Below, in pieces: positions 34,101-44,229 of a stretch of DNA of 64,000 bases. The notes under the pieces are model-generated. The model was not told the origin of the DNA, did not search any database, and saw only the letters and a list, made by a program, of their open reading frames with translations. A program made the position numbers and the translations under genes. Every line of letters starts with the position of its first letter. The stretch's first letter is position 1. This DNA comes from Lepus europaeus (Eukaryota; Chordata; Mammalia; Lagomorpha; Leporidae), in contig NC_084835.1 of assembly GCF_033115175.1 (NCBI RefSeq), positions 98,176,448 to 98,240,447 on the forward strand, given 5' to 3'.

Positions 34101-37100
34101 AAAATCCAAGAGAGAAAAACATCACCATTTGGGGGCCAGTGTTGTGGCGCAGTGGATTAAGCTGTCATCTGCAGCCCCAGCACCCCGTATGGGCCCTGGT
34201 TTGAGTCCTGGCTGCTCCACTTCCCAGCCAGCTCCCTGCTAATGCACCCCGGGAAAGCAGTGGGAGATGGCCCAAGTCCTTGGGCCCCTGTATCCACCTG
34301 GGAGACCCACATGGAGTTCCAGGCTTCTGACACCTCGGCCTGGCCCAGCCCCGGCCATTTTGGCCATTTAGGGAGTAGACCAGCAAATGGAAGAGCTCTC
34401 TCTGTCTGTAACTCTGACTTTCAAGATAAATAAATCTTAAAAAGAAAAAGAAAAAAAAAAAGGAAGAAAAATATCACCATCCAAAAGCAGCTCCAGGAAC
34501 CACAGACTTTTTTTCCCCCCCATGTCGCTGCATTCAACGCTTACTTCATTCTGTGTTGTCAGCTCAAACAATTGCTATGATGATGGTGCTGTCTCTCCTG
34601 CCCTTTGTAATGTCTTCACACGCAAGGGAGGCGGTGGGAACAGATGCTCATTAGTGAGTTTTGTTTTTATTTTTATTTTCTTTTCATTTTCATTTAAGGA
34701 ACTCTGTGCATCTCTTGAAGAAGATTATAAAGACGTGGAACATCTCAAAGAAAACATCCCTTCCCATTTGCCTCAAGTAACCGTAACCCAGAGCTTGTAA
34801 GTGTACTTACAATTATTCTTGCTGTCTGGATTATGAAGCCATAGAAGCAAATAGCTTTTCGTTCTTTCAGGTGCTTGGCAGTTTTGTCAGTGACTACCCA
34901 GTTTTTCGTCCCTGAACATTAGAAACACGATTTTCCTATTTTCACCACTTTGCTTGTCCTGAGGACACTGTTGCCCCTGTGTCCCAAGGACAAGTCCCTC
35001 CGGGCTCTGTCTTTCCATCGTCAACCTTGGCTGCGTTGGCATTTGAGGCTGGGTCGTTCTTTGCTGGAAAAGAGGACATGTGGTAGCGTCCCTGGTCTCT
35101 GCCCATCGGGTAGGTACCTGTAGCATCCCCGTCTCCCCAGCGTGATGGTGACAGCGTTTGCACACCTTGCCTAGCCTCTTCTGGGGGCAGCTCCCTTGAT
35201 CCTTGAGAACCACTGCGTTAGTGAAGGTTAAGCCTAATGAACTTCTCTTAAAAGCAGCTGAAGGAACAAGACCCACTTTTTCCCCCCTGCCACCTCCACC
35301 TGTCCCTGGCGCGCTGCTCACCGATGGTGAGTGTTTGTGCTCTGCCTCCTCTCGGTCACCCGACACCTGCCTTTTGGCTGTTGTTGCCATCACACTGGGA
35401 CACTGATGGCTGGAAGGTCAAAATGGCTGAGGAAATCCCTCTTCTGCCCTGATCCTGCTTCTCAGATTTCGTGTTGCTTACCACCTTTTTGTTTTTGCAG
35501 CTCTGCTTCCTGCACTGCCTCTGCTTTCTGAGCTGTTGTCCCATGGCTTTGACTTAGCCGCCCCCTTTCCCTCTGCCCTCCCTTATATCATAGGCATCTC
35601 CTGACTGGTTTCCTCACGCTTTCTCAGCAACTGCTAAAGCCCCCAGATGTCCCACTCTAGCTTTGATGTGACGTCTTGCACTGGTGCTTTCACGGCATGC
35701 GAAGACTCTGTTGAGTGAGTTGTTTTCTCTCCAAACTTTGCATGCCCAAGACTGAGCTGAGCTGTTTTCTCTCCACTCTTTGCACGCCCAAGACTGAGCG
35801 CTCTGGCCGTCTTGTTACCAGGCCCTGTTCTTCTGTCATCTAGGCAGGGACTTCACATTTCACTCTCTTAGCCATCACTTGTCCATTCTGCTTCCCTGGA
35901 GTTTTTAAAAATCAGTCTCCATTCTCCTTTCTGTTTTCATTGCCTGGCTCTGAATAGGGTCCTCCATCACTGTTTGTCTTTATAATTTCGGAGGCCCTTT
36001 GTTTTGTCTTCCTAGTATTTCCCCACTCCCATCTCTCTAGTCCTTTGCCAGCAAAGTCGTAGAGTGCCTTGGCATGATCAGGGTTCCTTGGAATTTCCTT
36101 ATAAGAAGAGAAAGTTAGGTAATGGTCACAAGTGAATACTTGGAAACACAGGACATCACAGAATTTGTGCCAGGATTATAATGTGGGATGGACATTGTAT
36201 ATCCAGCAGGAATATGGCCAGAGAGCTCACTGTGGCCTGGCTTCAGCTCTCATGGCTTGGTCGAAGCAGAACTGTTTTGCAGGCTGAAATGACTGTGAGG
36301 CATTTACTTAGCACATGGTCAAGACAAGGAAGTACAGGTAACAATCAGCCAGTTGCACATTGGAGTCTGATGTGAGGATTCATAAGGATGATGATCCCAA
36401 AGCATGGGACATTTTTATCTTGATGGCCATCTCCTGAGTCACCCTCTGTCTCTCAGGCCTGGTTGCTGTAAGGGTCTGGGGCTCAGCTGTCATCTTGGGA
36501 TCTCACTTCCTGTGTTTCTGGGATCCCTTTTGCTGGCTTCCATGTTAGACCTACTGTTTTCTGTATCCGACGTCTTCTTTCTTGGAGCAATCAAGCCACT
36601 ATTGCAACAAAGGTCTGTTCCCTCTCTGACAGCTAAACAACCTAGAAATCACAGCCTGTTTCTGGACTCACCTGCTCGTGAGCTGGAGCTATGTTAGTAG
36701 GCTTCTGCTAACAGTTGGGTGGACTGGGTCCAAGAGTAACCCGTGCTCATTGCGAGCAACTGAACTGAGTCTATAAAAGGTAGCGATGGACACAAGCAAC
36801 CAACAAGACAAATTAGGGTAAACGGAAGTCACAGTTGACTGAGGTTTCTAGGTTCAGGACCAGGGAAGTCAGGAAGAGAAGCTGTTTAAGAGGTTAAGTT
36901 CAAGTTTACTCACATTGACTTTGGGGCAGCTGATGAAGATGTCTAGGATATGTTATATACTATATTATGTTTTGCGTATGTAAATGTAGGTATACAAAGT
37001 GTCTTCAAATTTCATGGAAATGTATATTATGAAAAACCAATATTTGAATTTCAAAATTTTTTGCACCAAAATAAACTTAGTTTTGAATTCCATTTTACAC

Positions 37101-40015
37101 AGACTTTTTATTTTTTTATTTTTTAATTTGACAAGTAGAGTTAGTGAGAGAGACAGAAACGTCTTCCTTCCATTGTTTCACCCCCCAAATGGCCGCTATG
37201 GCTAGAGCTACACCAATCTGAAGCCAGGAGCCAGGTGCTTCCTCCTGGTCTCCCATGGGGTGCAGGCGCCCAAGCACTTGGGCCATCCTCCACTGCACTC
37301 CTGGGCCACAGCAGAGAGCTGGACTGGAAGAGGAGCAACCAGGACTAGAACCCAGCGCCCATATGGGATGCCAGTGCCGCAGGTGGAGGATTAGTCAAGT
37401 GAGAGCCATGGCACCAGCCCCTACATAGACTTTTTAAAAAAGATTTATTGGCCGGCGCCGCGGCTCACTAGGCTAATCCTCCGCCTTGCGGCGCCGGCAC
37501 ACCGGGTTCTAGTCCCGGTCGGGGCACCGATCCTGTCCCGGTTGCCCCTCTTCCAGGCCAGCTCTCTGCTGTGGCCAGGGAGTGCAGTGGAGGATGGCCC
37601 AAGTGCTTGGGCTCTGCACCCCATGGGAGACCAGGATAAGCACCTGGCTCCTGCCATCGGAACAGCGCGGTGCGCCGGCCGCAGCGCGCTACCGCGGCGG
37701 CCATTGGAGGGTGAACCAACGGCGAAAGGAAGACCTTTCTCTCTGTCTCTCTCTCACTGTCCACTCTGCCTGTCAAAAAAAAAAAAAAGATTTATTTATT
37801 TATTCATTTGAAAGGCAGAATGGTAGAGAGAAAGAGAAACAGAAAGAAGTCATCCATCCTCTGGTTGACTCCCCAAAATGTCTGGGATAGCCAGGCTGAG
37901 CTAGGCCAAAGCTAAGAGCCAGGAACTCCATCCAGGTCTCCCACACGGTTGGCAGGAACCCACATACTTGAACCATCTGCTGCTGCCTCCCAGGATATGC
38001 AGTAGCAGAAAGTTGAATCAGAGGCAGAGTAGCTGGGACTCAAACCAGCCCTCTGATATGGCGTACTGGTGTCCCAAGCAGCATCTTAACCCACTGTGCC
38101 ACAATACTGGCCCCTTCCAAAACCTTTTTTTTTTTTTTAAGATTTTCTTTATTTATTTGAGAGGCAGAGCTACAGAGAGAGGGAGAGATGAGAGAAAGGT
38201 TTTCCATCTGCTGGTTCAGTTCCCCAAATGGCCGCAAAGGCTGGAGCTGGGCCAGTCCAGAGCCAGGAGCTTCCGGGTCTCACACATGGGTGCAGGGGCC
38301 CAAGGACTTGGGCCATCTTCCTCTGCTCTCCCAGGCCACAGCAGAGAGCTGGAAGAGGAGCACTCAGGAAACGAACCGGCACCCATGTGGGATGCCGGCG
38401 CCATAGGCGGAGGCTTAGCCAGCTCCCCAAACACTTTTTTAAGTACCTTTTTCTTATTGAAGATTTGAGGACTTAATTTTTCAACCCTCTCTTCACTATT
38501 TAAGTCTTAACAGTGGAGGCACAAGGATAGAAAAAATGTTGGCTATAAAATTATAATAGGGTGAATTGTGTATTTAATATTGATTATTTCTAGTTGGGAA
38601 AATGTCCCAGTGTGTTGCTTTGTTCTGAGAGCGGCTTGGACACTGCACATCTCTGTTCTAGGGTTAATGGGTCCGATGTGGAACCTGAAGAGCCAGTCAA
38701 AGTTGAGGAACCTGCACCCACAAAGAAGCCCCCCAAAGAACAAAGAAGTATTAAGGAAATGCCATTTGTCACTACCGATGAGTTTAATGGTGTTCCTGCG
38801 TAAGTATTTCAGATACCTTTTAATGTTCAACTCTTTAATAATCAGCATGATTGTTTGAATCAGAGCTTGATTATATTCATATTATGCTATGTTCAAATAT
38901 TGATCTTTTCTAAATAGTTTTATGTTGTACTATGAACAGGCAGGCAGTTGTTCTGGGAGATACTTGAAGTTGTGCTTGTTGTCTTGTGGTAAAACCTCTT
39001 TTCACAGAGATCCAGAGATGGATATGTGTCTTATGCAGATCCTCTCTAGGACTGTCCTGTGATACAAATTCATCCAGTTCCATCTTGGAGGCAGCCACAG
39101 TTTTGCTGCAGTTTTAAGGAAATTGAGTAGGTTCCACTGATTTGGAAATCAAGAGGGAAGGTGTTGTATGTGTTGGGTTTCCATTTGTCCCTTCTACCAC
39201 ATACTTGTTTGAGTCTGTGCTGTGTTGGGGCCCTGTGTCCCTGAGGAGAATACAGAAATGAGTGAGACAAGGTACCTCCCCCAAAGGGAGCTCTCCTGTG
39301 CTTATTACAGATGACAGTAATGGGGAACAATTACAGAAATCCATGGTTTTAACTTTTTGTAGTTTCAGAGCTTTGCTTAACTACTGGGTTTTATGTTATA
39401 CTTATTATTCATTTTTATTATAGAAATAATGCATGTTAGGAAGTGTTTAATGTCAGAAAATAAAGCTAATTGAGAATTCTGCTCAGATAAGATAGGGTAT
39501 CTGTCCAGATTTTATTTTATTTATTTTTAAATTTTTTTCTTTATTTATTTGAGAGGCAAGAGAGAGAGAGCACAGACTTGTGCTCGTGTACACTGGTTCA
39601 CTTCCCAGAAGCCCACGGGGGCTCCGGCCAGTGGCGAAGCTGGGAGCTGGGAACATGAGTGGCAGGAGCCCAACTTCTTGAGCCATGCCTACTGCCTCCC
39701 AGGTTCTACACTAGCTAGAAACCGGAGTCAGTAGCTGGAGCTGGGCAGCAAACCTAGGTACTCCAAGGTGAGATGCAGGCATCTTACCTGCTGGGCCAAA
39801 TGCCCACCCTTATACCAGTTTTTATTCCTGTCAGTAGTGTATGGGTCTGGCCACCTCATAACACCCTTGCTTGCACTACCTACTGTTTTGAAAATTGTTG
39901 CTAATTAGCCACTCTGGCTATTTCACAATCCTGAGCCTAGTAATGAGGTTGACATTTCTCTTTAGGCTACTTTTTTTTTTTTTTTTTTAAATTTTTGACA
40001 GGCAGAGTGGACAGT

Positions 40016-40047
<32 letters not shown>

Positions 40048-43000
40048 TCTTCCTTTTGCCGTTGGTTCACCCTCCAATGGCCGCCTTTTTGTTTTGCCAA
40101 CTCAATCTTTTCCGCTATTGCCAGCTTTATTTTCATGAATGTTTTTTGATGTTTTCATTGCACTCAGTTTGGTTTGTTGTTTATCAGCGAACTACAGGGA
40201 AGAGTGAAAGGCTGGGAAGAATGGTGGAGTGGAAGTTTATAGAAAGGTCATCGGTGAAGAGATGAAGAAGGAAACCAGACTAGTCCTGGTGGCTCATTCA
40301 TTGTTCAACAAAGGGGTTGTTTAATGTATGAGAAACAAAGCTAAGTGATTAGGGTAGAGAAGAATGTGCTCCAAACCTTGTCTTTTTTTTTTTTTTTTTT
40401 TTAGTGGGAGGTAAAATAGCAAGGTTTATTAGGGAAGGGACATCTGTAAGGACGGATGGGCACCTCTCCAGACAGAGCCTGAGAGACCGGGGAGGAGGAA
40501 GGAGAGAGGTTACAGTTGAGTGGAGAGATTACACCTGACCAGACCAGGCGGGCAGCTCAGCAGAGAGGCACAGGGCTGAGTGCCCCAAACCTTGTCTTTT
40601 AAGAATTAATACTTTGGTGAAATTTCACTGGAAAGCAGCAGCAGAGGTGGGGGATGGTAGTAAGGAAATGAAGGTGCTGGCTGAGGGATTTGAAGGAATT
40701 CCTGGGTGTATTGCAGAGAGCTGCAGTGCCACGGGCTTGGAAACTGTGGTTCAAAAAAACAAAACAGGGCACCAAAAGTGACCTTAGAGAAGAGATGAAA
40801 CATGAAAATGAGTGTCTGCAAATAGGAAATTCTCGTTCAAATAAATTCCTGTTTTATGTGGCAGAAGTTGTGTGTAGAAAACTGCCACTTTGGGGGCCGG
40901 TGCTGTGGCGCACTAGGTTAATCCTCCGCTTGCGGCGCTGGCATCCCATATGGCCGCCGGTTCTAGTCCCGGCTGCTCCACTTCCCATCCAGCTCTCTGC
41001 TACGGCCTGGGAAAGCAGTAGAAGATGGCCCACATACTTGGGCCCCTGCACTTGCGTGGGAGACCGGGAAGAAGCACCTGGCTCCTGGCTTTGGATTGGT
41101 GCAGCTCCGGTCATTGCAGCCATTTGGGGAGTGAACCAGCAGATGGAAGACCTTTCTCTCTGTCTCTCCCTCTCACTGTCTATAACTCTACCTGTCAAAT
41201 AAATAAATAAAGTCTTTTAAAAAAGGAAAAGAAAACTGCCACTTTGAATAGAAATGAAGGACAGGGTTTAACATAATGATTTGGTTTTGGTGTGTCTGGC
41301 CTGATCAGAATTCAGAGGCTCTGGGAGGGTTCTGTGGGCAGGGAAGACTCAGGCTGTACAGGGGCCTCTAAGAGCAGAAGAGACCAAGCTGGAAAGGAAT
41401 GGGTGGGACCGGCAGGAATGGGCGTGGCTCTGGATTCTCCCTGCCCGCCTTTTCTTCACTTTCTTTGCACCTCCCGCCCCATCAGTTCTTTGTCCTTGTC
41501 ATCATCTTCCCTGTTGTCGTCTTTGTCAACTTTCGGCTTCTTTTCCTCCTGCTTTTTTCCCTCTCTGAACAGATTATAGTTTTTGCAGAAAACCAGAGTT
41601 CTATGTGTTATACATTTTCTTGATATTTAAAAATTTTCTTGGCTTGCAAACATTTTAAAATAAGTTTATACTTTGTAGTTAGTCCATTTGACTCAGAATT
41701 TGAGAGCTTGTTTTAAATTGTAGTATTTACTGTAGGAGGAGAATAGAGATTATACATCTAGATATAACTGGGAAAGATAGGCAGTGATATTTAATTTTTC
41801 AGCTATTGAGTTATATCTGGCTTATTGGGAAGCTGATATAAAATTGTTCTTATAAAGGGGACTTTGGGCCAGCGCTGTGGCATAGCCGGTTAAGCCACTG
41901 CCAGCAATCTCATATGGGATGCTGGTTTGAGTCCCAGCTGCTCCACTTATGATCCAGCTCCCTCCTAATGTATCTGAGAAAGCCGTGGAGGATGATCCAA
42001 ATGCTCGGGTCCCTGCACTCATATGGGAGACTGGGAAGAAGCTCCTGGCTCTTGGCTTCAGACCAGCCTAGCCCTGTCAGTTGTGACCATTTGGGGAGTG
42101 AACTAGTTGATGGAAGATCTCTCTTTCTCTCTCTATCTCTCCTTTATACTCTCTCTGTAACTTTGACTTTCAAATGAATAAATACATCTTTTTTTTTTTT
42201 TTAAGGGGGGGACTTTATCTATTATAAAAGGACTATGGTAAACCATTCTTCATTTTTCAAAGAAGGTAATTTATGTGATGATTTTTTTAAAAAATGGCAT
42301 ATACTTTTTTACAGGTACATGAAATCCCGCTTAACCTATTGTCAAATTAATGATGTTATTAAAGAAATCAACAAGGCAGTAATTAGTAAATACAAGATCC
42401 TCCATCAACCAAAAGCATCTATGAATTCTGTGACCAGAAATCTGTATCACAGATTTATTAATGAAGAGACAAAAGATACCAAAGGTAAAATGATAGCATA
42501 TATCTGTGTACATATGAATTGTGTTGAGTGTGTTATGAGAAACAAAGTTAATTCTAGAAACTTCTAAATCTAGGGAGTGAATTCTCAACCAAGTGCAGTT
42601 GCCCTACCTGGGAACAGTTTGCCATATCTGGAGACATTCTTGGTGGTTACAGTTGAGGTAGAGGATGCTCTTGGCATCAGATGGGTTGAGGCCACAGATG
42701 CTGCTAGAACACCCTTGAAATGCACAGGACGGCACCAAACATATCTGGTGCTGAGGGTTATGTACACTGCTTTAGAATGTGTTGTGGAACTAAACTCAGT
42801 GTTTTGAGAGTCAGAACAATAATGATAACGTTGATCGTGCTTGTGTGGCTCTCATTGTGTTCCAGATAGAACGCTGAGCGCTTTAGTCCTCACGGTGTCC
42901 TTATTAGGGAAGGTCTTGCGATTACCCTCCTTTGGCAGACTTGGCAAAGAGCTTGGCCTCTTTGTCCGAGGTTATCTTGTTAAGAGATAGAGCTGCTATG

Positions 43001-43419
43001 GCTGTTATTCCGTGAACACTGCTTGTATTGCCTCTTGGAGTGAATTGTTCAGCAGGTGGCTGGTGATCTAATAAACGGGGCTATAGCGCTGTAGTAAATC
43101 GCATGCAACTTTGGTTGATAGAATAATTATTGTTTTAGCAGTCATCTTAGTTCTAGATTTTATTGGATGATGTCAGAATGATTGATGCCTTACATACTCG
43201 TATTTACATGCATGAAAATTCTTTTGAAAGTTGACTTTATGAAAGTTTGCATTCCTACTTTTATTCTCAGGTCATTATTTTATAGTGGAAGCTGATATAA
43301 AGGAGTTCACAGCTTTGAAAGTTGACAAGAGGTTTCATGTGATAATGAACATTTTACGACACTGCCGGAGGCTGTCGGAGGTCCGAGGGGGCGGACTCAC
43401 CCGCTACGTTATAACCTGA
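28083..43419 (+). CDS. SKA1: SKA1, spindle and kinetochore associated complex subunit 1 (six coding exons)
   Basis: The coding sequence joins 28083-28167, 32883-33007, 34699-34796, 38662-38799, 42315-42484 and 43271-43419. This makes 765 nt, or 254 residues plus TGA, and every intron is GT-AG. The product matches human SKA1 along its length and is one residue shorter near the N-terminus. In the SKA complex, SKA1 binds SKA2 and SKA3 through an N-terminal helical coiled-coil region (about residues 1-92). It binds microtubules through a C-terminal winged-helix domain (about 132-254). A charged linker containing KKPPKEQRSIKEMPF lies between them. The complex keeps kinetochores attached to dynamic microtubule ends and acts with NDC80. 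Basic residues matching human R155, K183, K203, K206, R236 and R245 are present, but human K184 is alanine here. The start ATG has A at -3 and G at +4. The identification is secure; expression cannot be seen from sequence. Confidence 0.98.
28626..28960 (-). mobile_element. CSINE, GC-rich type, in SKA1 intron
   Basis: Full-length, poly(T) to head 'gacgcggcgccggcc'. Confidence 0.95.
29170..29585. mobile_element. ERVL-MaLR-type LTR remnant in SKA1 intron
   Basis: The phrases 'cataacagaatacctgaggc', 'gggaccaaccacatccagac' and related phrases mark an MST/THE1-like LTR with internal loss. Confidence 0.7.
30032..30356 (+). mobile_element. CSINE, plus orientation, in SKA1 intron
   Basis: Full-length. 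ATTACTACACA / ATTACTACACG flanks mark the duplication. Confidence 0.95.
30563..30886 (-). mobile_element. CSINE, minus orientation, in SKA1 intron
   Basis: Full-length; ACTAAAAGTTCTT is repeated on both sides. Confidence 0.95.
31135..31465 (-). mobile_element. CSINE, GC-rich type, in SKA1 intron
   Basis: A perfect 14-bp duplication CATTCCCACTTTTC lies at 31121-31134 and 31466-31479. Confidence 0.97.
31731..32053 (-). mobile_element. CSINE, minus orientation, in SKA1 intron
   Basis: Full-length. CACATCCTT is repeated at both ends. Confidence 0.95.
32883..33007 (+). CDS. SKA1: SKA1 coding exon 2, residues 29-70
   Basis: The acceptor is tttgtaacag and the donor gtaatg follows at 33008. The 125-nt exon takes up the phase-1 codon (Gly29). 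It encodes the heptad-rich stretch NKIGDEIFAVNELLNKLELE, part of the helical bundle shared with SKA2 and SKA3. It ends on a codon boundary after SLK. Confidence 0.97.
33008..34698 (+). other. SKA1 intron (1.7 kb)
   Basis: The intron is mostly unique sequence, with one plus CSINE at 34131-34461. The last 50 nt are pyrimidine-rich up to the acceptor. I see no other feature. Confidence 0.8.
34131..34461 (+). mobile_element. CSINE, plus orientation, in SKA1 intron
   Basis: Full-length. GAGAAAAACATCACCAT and AAGAAAAATATCACCAT are the slightly diverged target duplication. Confidence 0.95.
34699..34796 (+). CDS. SKA1: SKA1 coding exon 3, residues 71-102
   Basis: The acceptor is catttaag and the donor is gtaagt at 34797. 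The 98-nt exon encodes ELCASLEEDYKDVEHLKENI and then the PSHLPQVTVTQS segment that closes the coiled-coil region. The exon ends in phase 2 and reading on would meet TAA at once. The spliced frame instead gives Leu103-Val-Asn-Gly where human has Cys-Val-Lys-Gly. Confidence 0.97.
36990..37095. mobile_element. Short AT-rich mariner-like repeat
   Basis: 'tcttcaaatttcatggaaat' and 'tttttgcaccaaaataaac' resemble the repeats near 21396 and 59440. The family is not firmly identified. Confidence 0.4.
37109..37420 (-). mobile_element. CSINE, minus orientation, in SKA1 intron
   Basis: Full-length. TTACACAGACTTTT and CTACATAGACTTTT flank it. Confidence 0.95.
37450..37788 (+). mobile_element. CSINE, GC-rich extended type, in SKA1 intron
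   Basis: Near-consensus young copy with 'gccgcagcgcgctaccgcgg'. It inserted into the AAAGATTTATT tail of the adjacent older minus CSINE. Confidence 0.97.
37789..38115 (-). mobile_element. Old CSINE, minus orientation, in SKA1 intron
   Basis: Diverged, with 'gaactccatccaggtctccc' and 'cctctgatatggcgtactgg'. Its T-rich tail begins before the inserted copy, at about 37430. Confidence 0.85.
38124..38428 (-). mobile_element. CSINE, minus orientation, head truncated
   Basis: Complete except that the head stops at 'ggaggcttagccagctcccc'. Confidence 0.9.
38662..38799 (+). CDS. SKA1: SKA1 coding exon 4, residues 103-148 (linker)
   Basis: The acceptor is tctgttctag and the donor is gtaagt at 38800. 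The 138-nt exon encodes the acidic and proline-rich linker (EPEEPVKVEEPAPTKKPP) and the start of the winged-helix domain (KEMPFVTTDEFNGVP). It is the least conserved exon compared with human SKA1, as expected for a flexible linker. Confidence 0.97.
39515..39809 (-). mobile_element. Old CSINE, minus orientation, in SKA1 intron
   Basis: A T-rich tail, a degraded body and head 'ctgggccaaatgcccaccc'. Confidence 0.75.
39970..40085 (-). mobile_element. 5'-truncated CSINE, GC-rich type, in SKA1 intron
   Basis: The poly(T), AG run and 'ccaatggccgcc' remain. The element stops there, as expected from incomplete reverse transcription. Confidence 0.9.
40387..40584 (-). pseudogene. L1-mobilised retrocopy of an unidentified transcript 3' end
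   Basis: A perfect 16-bp duplication CCAAACCTTGTCTTTT (40371-40386, 40585-40600) flanks a poly(T)-led insert. On the minus strand the insert reads about 180 nt, then AATAAA about 20 nt before the poly(A). The sequence is not a CSINE or the L1 3' end. No reading frame is recognised. It may derive from a retroviral LTR transcript or a gene's 3' UTR. Confidence 0.8.
40893..41229 (+). mobile_element. CSINE, plus orientation, in SKA1 intron
   Basis: Full-length. AGAAAACTGCCACTTTG is present on both sides as the target duplication. Confidence 0.97.
41866..42203 (+). mobile_element. CSINE, plus orientation, in SKA1 intron
   Basis: Older full-length copy ending about 110 nt before the acceptor of the 170-nt exon. 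AAGGGGACTTTG / AGGGGGGACTTTAT flank it. Confidence 0.95.
42315..42484 (+). CDS. SKA1: SKA1 coding exon 5, residues 149-205 (microtubule-binding domain)
   Basis: The acceptor is tttttacag and the donor is gtaaaa at 42485, a weaker site than the others. The 170-nt exon encodes the winged-helix core YMKSRLTYCQINDVIKEINK and the basic loop HQPKASMNS. The codon at 42415-42417 is GCA (Ala183) where human SKA1 has Lys184. Thr156 and Ser184, matching reported human Aurora B sites T157 and S185, are kept. Confidence 0.97.
42577..42775 (+). mobile_element. MER5A-like hAT-Charlie DNA transposon remnant
   Basis: The order 'ctcaacca', 'gccatatctggagacattctt', 'gatgctgctagaacaccc', 'tgcacaggac' follows the MER5A consensus (ctggagacatttttgg, gctgctaaacatcc, tgcacaggacagcc). 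The copy is strongly diverged and lies inside the last SKA1 intron. Confidence 0.65.
42815..42985 (+). mobile_element. MIR SINE remnant
   Basis: The stretch 'ttccagatagaacgctgagcgc', followed by tttagtcctcacggtgtcc and attaccctcctttggcagac, follows the MIR core order. It is an old, mammalian-wide insertion in the last SKA1 intron. Confidence 0.6.
43271..43419 (+). CDS. SKA1: SKA1 last coding exon, residues 206-254 and stop
   Basis: The acceptor is ttattctcag. The exon encodes HYFIVEADIKEF and then HCRRLSEVRGGGLTRYVIT, followed by TGA at 43417-43419. It contains the residues matching human R236 and R245, which are needed for microtubule binding, and Ser241, which matches the Aurora B site S242. 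This C-terminus is the most conserved part of the protein. Confidence 0.97.
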
Positions 43420-43790
43420 GGCCCTCGTGAGCTTTTGAACTGAACAGCGGTAGAGTATGGAGGCTATTCTGTAATTGCCATATATATAATTTTGTTAGCT
43501 ACTTTATTTCCATTCTCTTTTTTCTATGAAAATACAACTTATTTTTGGATAAAGCATATGTATTTCAGAGTTCCATTTCTTTCAGAAAATATTTAACCAC
43601 CTGTCTAAGCCTCTGTACTAGGTACATAATTGAACTAAGTGGTGCTCATGTCCAGTTGTTGTTTAGTGAACAGTAATGAGACCCTAATGAGATGGGTGCA
43701 GTGGTGACATTGGAGGAAAAAGGTTAAGAAGATAAAGTCAAGGATACCCAGGCCCTTTGGAATAAAAGGTCATCGGTGTCTAAATTCCAT
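43420..43790 (+). other. SKA1: SKA1 3' untranslated region, end not fixed
   Basis: AT-rich unique sequence follows the stop codon. Variant poly(A) signals (AATACA near 43530, GATAAA at 43548-43553) come first, and the first canonical AATAAA is at 43761-43766. The true cleavage site cannot be decided from sequence alone. Confidence 0.5.
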
Positions 43791-44229
43791 CAACAGCATC
43801 GCCATCTGTGGGCAACTTCCTAGAAGTCGGATTCAGAGGCAGCTTATCCGCCTGATGATTTGTGCTTCTAGAATGTCCTGAGGGAGCAGCTTACCTGAAA
43901 TGCATTTCATATAAACCAGTCTGTAAACCAACTGTAATCAGATAGTAATGAAAGAGCATTGAGCGGATGTAAAATTGTGATAGAATAAGGAACACGAGTT
44001 TGATCTTTGCTCCTCAGTCTCCTGTGCAGAGCCCCTGAAACCCTTGGAATGGTCCGAGTGTTGGCCTTTGACCCCAGTTCCTGACACAGACCTCCTGAAT
44101 CCCTTTGGATTTCCTGGTGTAGAGACGCGTTTGTTCTCATGAGGCTGTGCTCGCTGGCTCCTAGAGAGCTTGAGGATGGGCATAAAGACCCAGCTGTGAT
44201 GGAAGCTTCCAACTTTAGCTTCCCTGGCC
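43791..44229. other. Unique sequence downstream of SKA1
   Basis: No second gene or recognised repeat is seen. Confidence 0.6.

Larger units (their letters stand above)
34797..38661 (+). other. SKA1 intron (3.9 kb)
   Basis: The interval 34800-36990 contains no recognised repeat or exon. A short AT-rich mariner-like repeat (36990-37095) and a block of four CSINEs (37109-38428) fill the rest. A TATA-like tctataaaagg at 36770-36780 has no visible gene behind it. Confidence 0.75.
38800..42314 (+). other. SKA1 intron (3.5 kb)
   Basis: The intron contains an old CSINE, a truncated CSINE, a retrocopy flanked by a 16-bp duplication (40387-40584), and two plus CSINEs. Intervals 38830-39510, 40090-40370, 40601-40890 and 41250-41860 show nothing recognisable. 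Confidence 0.75.

Noticed and set aside
34522-34800. 92-codon frame ending VTVTQSL
   Set aside because: It is intron sequence joined to the 98-nt SKA1 exon. The apparent stop is the splice donor gtaagt.
36770-36780. TATA-like tctataaaagg in a SKA1 intron
   Set aside because: No downstream exon, initiator or CpG-rich sequence supports a promoter.
42235-42567. 110-codon continuous frame
   Set aside because: It is a SKA1 exon read into both introns. The spliced exon is 42315-42484.
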